From NCBI GenBank assembly GCA_020284085.1, contig JACEVL010000045.1, positions 4,190,429 to 4,254,428 on the forward strand: 64,000 bases of DNA, read 5' to 3'. Below are positions 57,501 through 64,000 of this stretch, piece by piece (position 1 is the stretch's first letter; every line of letters starts with the position of its first letter). A program made the translations under genes and the position numbers. The DNA is from Aporrectodea caliginosa (taxonomy: Eukaryota > Annelida > Clitellata > Crassiclitellata > Lumbricidae). Below the pieces are notes generated by a model, which saw only the letters and a program-made list of their open reading frames with translations, did no database searches and was not told where the DNA came from.

Positions 57501-60042
57501 CACTTGAACTTTCAGTTTCACTTTCCTCTTCGACATCTACCACTTTCTTTCGCTGACTCTGCAATCTCGTCGTTACATTCGCTTGCACATCTCCTTGTAT
57601 CATTTTCACTTGTGGCACGGCTTTAAGTTCTGCAATGATTTCTGGATGCAACAAGAATCTTTCTGTGCTTCCCATTTTTGCAATACTAGCACACATCAAT
57701 GTCACATAAGGTGTAAGTGAACATTTGACTTTATGCGGAATTACCTCTTCTTCCACATCGTTACAACACAGCCTTACATCAACTTTCACCAACTTTGCAG
57801 GAATGGCATCTCCTGCCACGCATTGTAAGTTCACTTTTCCAATCTGCTCCACCTTCATGCCTTCCAGTAATTCTTCACTAATCACCGGAACCTCTGCTCC
57901 AGAATCAATCAGTGCTTTTACTTTTATTGGTTCTTTTCCTGCTGTTCCACGAATTTCTACCTCGACGTACTGCAATACCACTTTCTTCAATGTTGTACTT
58001 TCATCTCTTCCAGCCATTTCTTTCTGCATTCCATTGTGCAATAGAATTTCTTTCTGAATATCAGGTGAAAGGTGACATTTCATCACTGACTTTACTTCAG
58101 TTTCATTGTTCTGATGTTCTGTGGCTTGACTTTCAGAATTATCAACCACTTGAATTCGATTCACCCTCGAATGTTCTTGTTTTCCATAATTTGAGGTTGT
58201 AACAGGAACTGGACAGAATTTCATCAAATGCCTGTCTGATCCACAGTTATGACAACGTTTCACCACTGCACCTCGTTGTTCGATGCTTTCTTTTCTCTTA
58301 TATGGAGTAAACGATGCATTGCCTTCTCTCGCGACAAACCTTGGTGGTGATTTGTTATATACCTGACGTTGTCTGGTCATCATCGACTCTCTATTCTCAT
58401 GAACAACCGGAGAATTTGGTTTCACTTCTGCACCTCTGAACTGATTTCCTGTTTCTTGATTGCTCTTCCAATGAAAACCAAAATTTGGAGTGAACTGTTG
58501 ATTTCTTTTTACATTGGGTACAAAATCAAAACTTGTCTTATTCGGAATTGCCAAACCAATTCGATTATTAACATGAATGTCTGCTAGGTCTGCCACAACA
58601 CTAGCTTCGTAACAATCAGTTCCTTCCTTCGACAATACAAACTGTAGTGGACCTGGTGGTAGTGATTCTTTCAACTTATCCGCCACTAATAAATCAAACA
58701 GCTTCTCAAAATTCTTTTCCACTTTGCGACTTTTCACATAATAGTTCAGCAAGTTCTTCAGCCTAGCTGTAAACATTGTATACGTTTCTTCAGCTGTCTT
58801 CTTCGCATCAATAAACTTCGATCTGTACTCTCTCGGTGTCAACTTGAATTCTTTTAACAAGTGCTGTTTCACGACTTGATAATCGTCTAAATCATCGAAT
58901 GACAATCTGTTTAGAACAGTTCTAGCTTTCGGAGTCATCAATGGCAATAGTAACTTCACCCAGAATTGTTCTTGCACGTTGAAACTACGAAACGCATTCT
59001 CAACCGTTTCGAAATATAATGGCACCTCCATCATATCGTTTGGCATTTTAGGTAACACGTGTTTCATGGCATCACCAATTTTCTTTATTTTCGAAACCAT
59101 CGTTTCACTTTCTTCCTGTTTCCTTTTCTGTTCTTCTCGTTCTTCTTCTCTTCTTTGCTCTTGAGCTTCTCTATTTCGCTTCTCCTCTTTGAGTTGTGCT
59201 TCTTTTAATGCTATTTTTTGTTGTTCCAACTTTAAACGTTCTTGTCTTTCCTCTTCCGCCTTCTCCATGCTTTCTTTCTGTAATTTCAGTTCTTCTTGTC
59301 TAACCTGTTCTGCTCGCTCCAACTCTGAAATTCGCACTTTTTCCTTTTCTTCTTCACGTAGTCTCTTCTCTTCAATCTGTTGCTGACGTATCTCTTCGTC
59401 ACTTTTCCGCGCCTTTTCAAATTCAATCATCTGCTCTAATCTTCTCCTTTCAGCATCTTCTCTATCTTTTCTCAATTGCTCTAATTGAATTTCAAATTGC
59501 TGCCTTTGCAATTCTTCTTTCTCTCTTTGAAGACGTAATTCTTCCTGTCGTGCATTTTCTGCTTTCTCTTCTTTTTCTCTCTGAAGACGTTCTGCCTTCT
59601 CTTCCTTTTCTCTCTGAAGACGTTCTGCCTTCTCTTCCTTTTCTCTCTGAAGACGTAATTCTTCCTGTCGCATTTCTTTCTCTTCTTGTCTCCGTTTCTC
59701 CTCTTTCTCTTTCTCTTCTTGTCTTCGTATCTCCTCTCTTTCTTTCTCTTCTTGTCTTCGTTTCTCCTCTCTTTCTTCTTTCATCATCATCCACTGCATC
59801 ATCATCTCCATAGACATAAGTCCAGGCGGTTTTTCAATAACCTTTTCCACAACACCGCCGACAGCACCTTCTTCTTCTGCTTCTTCCTTAAGCCAGACTT
59901 CAGCTAGCGCTTCTAACATGTCCTCACGTGACATATCTTTCAGTTTCTCTTCTTCAAAACCAGCCTTCAACAAGCGCTGTTTTAATCTTTCAGAAGACAT
60001 CTTCTTCAGTTCTGCTTGTTTTTTGACACTTAATTTCTCCAT
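54571..60042 (-). CDS. Gag-Pol polyprotein of a Gmr1-like Ty3/gypsy retrotransposon
   Basis: One intact frame of 1823 aa. Approximate residues: 85-325 Glu/Lys/Arg-rich coiled coil; 334-490 SCAN-like capsid region (LLKEFKLTPREYRSKF, LLNYYV, LPPGPLQFVL); 595-610 zinc knuckle CX2CX4HX4C; 709-716 protease LIDSGAEV; 976-1016 integrase HHCC zinc site; 1041-1150 integrase core with ITVDCVGP, ITSDQGTNF and the catalytic Glu in GLVERWNQ; 1275-1295 GPY-type module (SRWHGPCTV); 1420-1640 reverse transcriptase with YVDD at about 1555; 1706-1823 RNase H (LYCDSSDFAVGAV, FTDHNPLTYL). Integrase lies before reverse transcriptase, the order of Ty1/copia, which within Ty3/gypsy is the mark of the Gmr1 group. 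No frameshift or stop separates gag from pol, and there is no env. The proteins would form cytoplasmic particles and insert cDNA in the nucleus. Confidence 0.95.
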   Translation of the reverse strand: MEKLSVKKQAELKKMSSERLKQRLLKAGFEEEKLKDMSREDMLEALAEVWLKEEAEEEGAVGGVVEKVIEKPPGLMSMEMMMQWMMMKEEREEKRRQEEKEREEIRRQEEKEKEEKRRQEEKEMRQEELRLQREKEEKAERLQREKEEKAERLQREKEEKAENARQEELRLQREKEELQRQQFEIQLEQLRKDREDAERRRLEQMIEFEKARKSDEEIRQQQIEEKRLREEEKEKVRISELERAEQVRQEELKLQKESMEKAEEERQERLKLEQQKIALKEAQLKEEKRNREAQEQRREEEREEQKRKQEESETMVSKIKKIGDAMKHVLPKMPNDMMEVPLYFETVENAFRSFNVQEQFWVKLLLPLMTPKARTVLNRLSFDDLDDYQVVKQHLLKEFKLTPREYRSKFIDAKKTAEETYTMFTARLKNLLNYYVKSRKVEKNFEKLFDLLVADKLKESLPPGPLQFVLSKEGTDCYEASVVADLADIHVNNRIGLAIPNKTSFDFVPNVKRNQQFTPNFGFHWKSNQETGNQFRGAEVKPNSPVVHENRESMMTRQRQVYNKSPPRFVAREGNASFTPYKRKESIEQRGAVVKRCHNCGSDRHLMKFCPVPVTTSNYGKQEHSRVNRIQVVDNSESQATEHQNNETEVKSVMKCHLSPDIQKEILLHNGMQKEMAGRDESTTLKKVVLQYVEVEIRGTAGKEPIKVKALIDSGAEVPVISEELLEGMKVEQIGKVNLQCVAGDAIPAKLVKVDVRLCCNDVEEEVIPHKVKCSLTPYVTLMCASIAKMGSTERFLLHPEIIAELKAVPQVKMIQGDVQANVTTRLQSQRKKVVDVEEESETESSSEEENESDDQQSLIQDGITAEMSEQEMAACKNGNLNETKEDNECDVEIADLFQENEKDEEQQMQIADAKKFEEQQRQDESLKAWWNLAPDKESEFCVVNGLLYKRYRILEQTIYQLVLPKERRMKVMELAHESVFGGHLGEEKTRERIKLSFTWPKMRRDIVKFCKSCEKCQLKARSLVMDRVPITPIPREDVAFRRITVDCVGPIEPASAAGHKYCLCIVDSCTRWPTVFLLKSLTAKAVCDALMELFMNVGVPSVITSDQGTNFTASLTREFLNLMGCSPRFDTPGHPEAAGLVERWNQTFKKMIHHVIVDNPRQWHKVIPFTVWALREVPNATTGIAPYMLVYGKIPRGPLAILKESWTREINLPPHIGIQPEKYLKDMKANMEKALLFAESYTREKQLQYTNQYNKRAKHKEFEPGEKVIVLYPTSTNKLISRWHGPCTVIQRRSKYSYLIDMGDDCRKIIHANKIRKYITRAMSCGLIVEEDEDFGSVVELLTKNDLQDEKNSLNLDPEQISHLTLSQQKQLLEVLNRYSDRFSEKPGLCTLVEHEIELKPEFREKEFMAYRIPLIYRAEVERQIKEMLQANIIKPSSSRMASPLVIVKKKDGSLRLACDYRYINSFTVDCKYPMPIVKDVLHKVGKSNVISIFDCRSAYWTCPVKQTDQWKTAFVTHNGLYEFTRVPFGMINSGRTFVKAINMVLQPINEFAEPYVDDIAVHSDDWKIHLQHLDAYLMQMRLHNITLNLKKCIFGKSEVKFIGHVVGSGTIQMNPDRIESLINLKTPETKKQIKQLLGFFGYYRQFIKDFAQIAKPLSDLTSKHVPDKIDWTDRHQQAFNLLKDAVRSKVVLYVFDVGKPFNLYCDSSDFAVGAVLTQMDDKGIERPVSFISQKLTDTQKRWATVEKEAYAIVWALNKLKEIIIGSKVHIFTDHNPLTYLTESMSKSAKLVRWALALQTFDVEVNYKKGRLNVVADCLSRL

Positions 60043-60218
60043 CTTACTTCTTTACTTCAGTGCTGTCCTTTCTGGAAAACACCAGTTTTCTTTTGTGTTT
60101 GAAGTATTGGGAATTGTTCTTTGTTTGATAACAACCAACTTTTATACCTTTGTCGTTGAGGCTTTCGTTGTCGTAGATTTACCAATGATTTGAATGCGTA
60201 TTCACCAGTCGACGTTGT

Positions 60219-60300
60219 TTCGAATCCCAGACGTTGTTTCGAATCCCAGACGTTGTTTCGAATCCCAGACGTTGTTTCGAATCCCAGACGTTGTTTCGAA
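60219..60300 (-). repeat. 19-bp tandem repeat in the retrotransposon leader
   Basis: About four copies of the CGAATCCCAGACGTTGTTT unit (plus-strand reading) lie between the primer site and gag. The truncated copy at 36704-38490 has five, so the number varies between copies. Confidence 0.9.
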
Positions 60301-60302
60301 TT

Positions 60303-60320
60303 CCACCGCTGCTGCCACCA
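60303..60320 (-). promoter_or_regulatory. tRNA primer-binding site
   Basis: Four bases (TATT) after the 5' LTR the minus strand reads TGGTGGCAGCAGCGGTGG, beginning with the TGG that pairs with a tRNA 3' CCA. Most of it is identical in the truncated copy. The tRNA species was not identified. Confidence 0.8.
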
Positions 60321-60324
60321 AATA

Positions 60325-60805
60325 TGTCACCAACTCTTTTCTTTCTTAGTTGTGACCTACCTCAAGAACTTTCCTTATCTCTACATATAAATTGCTCAAC
60401 GTCTTCTAACTGTTTAAGAATTAAATTGACACAGTTCTTTGAATGTTTCTCCTTTCTTCAAACACAGTTATTTCAAACGTACACTTAATATCAAAGTTCT
60501 TATCAATTACCACTCAACGGTAACTTCTAACATACAGCTCTCTACTGCATTAAACCAACTACTACACTGTATTGTTCAAATTCACTGTCATCAGCAGTTT
60601 CTAAGTTTGGCGCGCTAACTGCACGTGTAGAGAATCTATCGTCAGCCAAAGTTTAGGCTACTTTAGGCCAAGCGCCCACGAGCCGACAGCGCAACTAAGG
60701 CCTAAGACTAAAACGCTTAACAATCGATACACATTATATATATATATATATATATCAACCTAAGGAACACCTGTGCTCATTATATATGCAAAACATTAGT
60801 TCACA
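60325..60805 (-). mobile_element. 5' LTR of the Gmr1-like element (481 bp)
   Basis: Identical by eye to 53975-54455. Two identical LTRs and an unbroken reading frame mean that the insertion is very recent. The complete element spans 53975-60805 (6831 bp). Confidence 0.93.
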
Positions 60806-61420
60806 GCAACCTCTTTAGCTTCCTTAGTGACTGCCTTTCTTAGCAACCGCCTCCTTAGCAACCAAGAAAGACATGGTTGCTAAGGAAAAGGTTATGGAGG
60901 GCGGTTGTTAAGTAGACTACTTGCTAGAATGCCGTTGCTAAGAAGAATGGTTGCTAAGAGAGATGGTTGCTAAGAAGAATGGTTGCTAAGGATAGCAGCT
61001 GCTAAGGAAGGTTGTTGCTAAGTAGACTACTTGCTAGAGTGCCCTTGCTAAGAAGAATGATTGCTACGGATCATGGTTGCTAATGAGAATGGTTGCTAAG
61101 GAGGGTGGTTGCTAAGGAGATAGTTGCTAAGGAGGGCGATTGCTGAGGAAAGCTGTTGCTAAGTATACTACTTGCTAGAGTGCCATTGCTAAGGAGAATG
61201 GTTGCTGAGGAGGTGGTTGCTAAGGAAGGCGGTTGCTGAGGATGGTTGCTAAGTAGGCTGGTTGTTTAAGGGGTAGTCTGACTTTGAAACTGGGTGCTGA
61301 TGAGACTGAGGAGGTGGCCTCCTACGAAGGCTGGTTGCTAAGGAGGATGGTTGCTAAGGAGATTGTTCAGTATGCTGGTTGCTAAGAAGTCTGAGTGATC
61401 TTGCGGCTGGTTGCTAAGGA
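60806..61420 (-). repeat. TTAGCAACC array, right part with an orientation switch
   Basis: 60806-60862 continues the left-arm orientation (CCTTAGCAACC). At about 60854-60887 CCTTAGCAACCA and TGGTTGCTAAGG face each other, and from there to 61420 the units read GGTTGCTAAGGA. The array is therefore inverted around this point. Units vary in spacing (GAGGGTGGTTGCTAAGGAG and similar). Confidence 0.88.
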
Positions 61421-62084
61421 GGCTTTACTTGTACAATGGTACATACGATAATCCTACAAGTTGCAGATGCAGTGAATATGGCGATCGGATTTGGGAAATA
61501 ACCATGGCGAGTAACCGTGAGAAAACCCCTCACTTTCCGGTCTATTACTCCCCAACCATCCCATGTTTGTAGAAACTGATCATGGGAAACTTTTAACCCT
61601 TTTATTGCTCTAATTAACGGTGCTCTTATATACATCGAAAGACCACTGGTTTCCGAACTAGCAGAGCGGTCAAATTCATCTACTTTAGTGAACGCACCTA
61701 TAATGTCGCAATTCTGCACCTCTGGGCTCTGGCACGCAAAGAGTCAAAACTTGTCTCAAAGTTTAAATAGTAATACACCAGTGGCTAGCCAACACATCTC
61801 GCACCTTTGCTCACCCCTCAGGTTTACAAACATCGCAATCGCTCATTCGATGCTCTTTTTTGGACTCTCATTGTGTCACAAACTAAAATACATTTCAGTA
61901 CTTGGTTCCATTCCTTCTCTGTCACCGGATCTCAGCTCTGGAATTTTCAGCCGGTAGCTGACCGCTCTGCTAGTTCTGAGATGTCACGTTTACATCAGGA
62001 CACAAATCCAATGTTTCGATTGATGGCTTCTGACCAATTTTCAGCACTGACGAAATTTGTGGAGTCCATGGTAATTGTAACTGT
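61421..62084. other. Non-coding DNA with possible LINE debris
   Basis: The plus strand near 61900-61950 reads FSVTGSQLWNFQP, which resembles a LINE C-terminal block, but no other motif supports it. Confidence 0.35.
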
Positions 62085-62537
62085 AATTAGTAACTTCTGT
62101 CATGCCAGAGTCTAAAGCACACATCAACCGATGGTGCACCAAATCCAGGCAGTAGTCAGGTCACTCCAACATCACAGAGACAGACATGATGGATATGAAG
62201 TTTAAAAAGATAAGTCTTAAGCAGATAATAAATGACAAAACGAATGGGTAGAATGAACAGATACAGGGTGACAGTTCCAAAATCTAGAGCCTGCAACCGA
62301 GAAAGCTCGTTTAATAAACAAGAACATTTCTACTTTTAGATATGACCATGGACAGAAACTCAGAAGACGTGGTTGATAGTGATAATTCTCAACTCTTTGG
62401 AATTTTAGGAGGTTTGATTTTGTGATACCAACAAGAAGTGAGTTACAGTAACTTGAGACCAAATCATTTACCATAAAAAACAATGAAGGAATGAGGACAC
62501 AAAACCCAATTCTGTGTATGTCACGAATTTTACACAC
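62085..62537 (-). mobile_element. LINE C-terminal fragment with 3' end
   Basis: The minus strand reads VSSYCNSLLVGITKSNLLKF then QRVEN, and RAFSVAGSRFWNCHPVSV: the block S-LDYCNSLL--I-KS-L-KLQRVQN followed by the A-SVAGPRLWN-LP end of a Jockey-like LINE. The 3' side at 62085-62160 holds the GTAACTTCT / CAACCGATGGTGCACC tail also found at 29290-29345. Confidence 0.7.
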
Positions 62538-62782
62538 ACAGTATATGACAGTAATTGCTTATTCTTATTAGCACCCTTACAAGAACACTCATCAGTGGTG
62601 CTCCTGACCCGATTACACAAGACCACGGTTGAACAGAACTGTTTGTGAAATAAAGGCATTGAAAGTGGAAGAAGTTCATGCTGCAGATTGCATGAAAGCC
62701 TGTTTGTGAAGGAGAGACTGACCAGTGACCACTGCAAAGTGTATCTGACTCGCAAATACAAGATGAGGATTTTTGTTCTTCG

Positions 62783-63737
62783 TATTGTGACGACATCGCT
62801 TTGTTCTACAAACAGTTATTACGTCACTATTTTATATATGTACAAAATTGGACAAGATGAGGATTTTTGTTCTATGTAGCCTACTTCGTATTGTGACGAC
62901 ATCGCTTTGTTCTACAAACAGTTATTACGTCACTATTTTATATATGTACAAAATTGGACAAGATGAGGATTTTTGTTCTATGTAGCCTACTTCGTATTGT
63001 GACGACATCGCTTTGTTCTACAAACAGTTATTACGTCACTATTTTATATATGTACAAAATTGGACAAGATGAGGATTTTTGTTCTATGTAGCCTACTTCG
63101 TATTGTGACGACTTCTCTTGGTTATACAGTTTTGCTGCGTCACGTATAATAGGCTATAGTCTACTTTGCTTATGGACAAGTTGCTGCTACAATAATAGCT
63201 TAATTGTACTATTGACTTATGACGACATCTTCTACACCATTGTAAAGGCATTAGCTATGTTTAGGTGCCGGTACGCAGAGGCTTCTATCCCTATACAGGG
63301 CGGGTGCAAGTTGAGCCCAGTGAAAAACGGGGGGTAGGGGGGTCCGGGGGGACTATTACTTTTCAATTTTTATTACACTTTCTACTTTCTACATTTTCCA
63401 AACAGACGAGTCTGTTTTAGCTTGAACCGTATGATGCTTATCGTATAGTGAGCGACTCTCCTCTCCATGCCATAATGCATTAATGCTCGACTTAAGTTGA
63501 GTAGATTGATGAATTTGTTGCATTTCGGCGATTGCGAATGCGAGATTATAATCTACTTAACTCACACCCGTTGACTCGCATGCTTATACATTGAACAACT
63601 TTACCATTGCATTGGTATCCCTTGTACATGGTCGATTTACAATGGCAGCTGGATTGATGAAAGTGTTTGCCTAAATGGAAGCTGGATTGATGAAAGAAAT
63701 CTTCGCATAAATAGAACTTGTATTGATGATATTTTAG
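62783..63737 (+). repeat. 106-bp tandem (three units) plus direct duplication, right copy
   Basis: Tandem units start at 62783, 62889 and 62995, and the flank from 63101 onward repeats 52750-53371. The match ends at GTATTGATGATATTTT on both sides. The region between the two copies contains the TTAGCAACC arrays and the intact retrotransposon. Confidence 0.92.
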
Positions 63738-64000
63738 CAGACGAAGCGTATGAATATTACAGACACATTTTATCTAATCAGAATTGAGCTAAAACGTCGA
63801 CAATATTGGATCTCGGAGTCGGAGAGAGGGGAAGAGGGGAAGAGGGGAGGCCCGGCCCTGGAGGGGCGAAGAGGAGGGATTGAGCCCTGTTGCTTAGGGA
63901 GGGGGGGAGATAGAAGCCACTGCCGGTACGCGTTGTTTTTAGGCTAAATAGCTATTCCGTATTGTGACGACATCTCTTGTTCTGCAAACACTATTGTTAC
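63738..64000. other. Non-coding DNA, start of another repeat copy
   Basis: A G-rich stretch at 63820-63910 is followed at about 63957 by TATTGTGACGACATC, the start of a third copy of the 106-bp unit, cut by the window end. Confidence 0.5.

Noticed and set aside
55591..60193. Plus-strand open frames inside the retrotransposon
   Set aside because: They are antisense shadows of the Gag-Pol frame, Ser/Leu/Phe-rich from the reversed Glu/Lys codons.

Overview
This is a eukaryotic, animal-type window: genes with GT-AG introns, long introns, no bacterial-style gene packing, and most of the sequence made of transposable-element remnants and tandem repeats. A Gmr1-type Ty3/gypsy element, an animal-type secreted endoglycoceramidase and a large C2H2 zinc-finger gene fit a marine invertebrate deuterostome (echinoderm, hemichordate or lancelet). 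The species cannot be fixed from the sequence alone. The palindrome TAGGCCTA is scattered through the non-coding DNA at striking density.

Three cellular genes are supported. (1) 3474-7061 (+) is a four-exon endoglycoceramidase (GH5), 518 aa as modelled, with a signal peptide, both catalytic glutamates and all introns in phase 0. (2) 11623-14967 (-) is a single-exon 38-finger C2H2 zinc-finger protein; it carries a recent four-finger internal duplication, and decayed fingers continue past its stop codon. (3) 29934-32520 (+) is a Golgi-type glycosyltransferase (Nucleotid_trans/GT77-like); its membrane anchor lies on a small upstream exon that joins in phase. Genes 1 and 3 both act on glycans, but nothing shows that they work together.

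The rest is mobile or repetitive. 1-2200 holds a dispersed ~1.1 kb repeat and a tRNA-derived SINE. 15000-26700 is a graveyard of 5'-truncated LINEs, trinucleotide microsatellites, a solo gypsy LTR (19950-20632), a hairpin element holding a hAT C-terminal fragment, and a hAT MITE nested in a LINE. 34007-35900 holds two more LINE fragments. 36704-38490 is a truncated, frameshifted copy of the retrotransposon found intact further right. 39019-39857 is a 33-bp minisatellite, and 41803-49430 is a 7.6-kb array of a 27-bp unit. 51562-52325 is a dead hAT/KIAA1586-like gene.

The most notable object is 53975-60805 (-): a complete LTR retrotransposon with two 481-bp LTRs that read identical, a 5-bp target duplication (GCAAC), a primer site, a polypurine tract and one uninterrupted 1823-aa Gag-Pol frame. 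Its pol order is protease, integrase, reverse transcriptase, RNase H, which is the Ty1/copia order on a Ty3/gypsy body (the Gmr1 group). Its Gag carries a SCAN-like capsid region behind a long charged coiled coil. It sits inside an array of TTAGCAACC units that changes orientation just beyond the element, and a ~1-kb direct duplication with 106-bp tandem units flanks the whole block.
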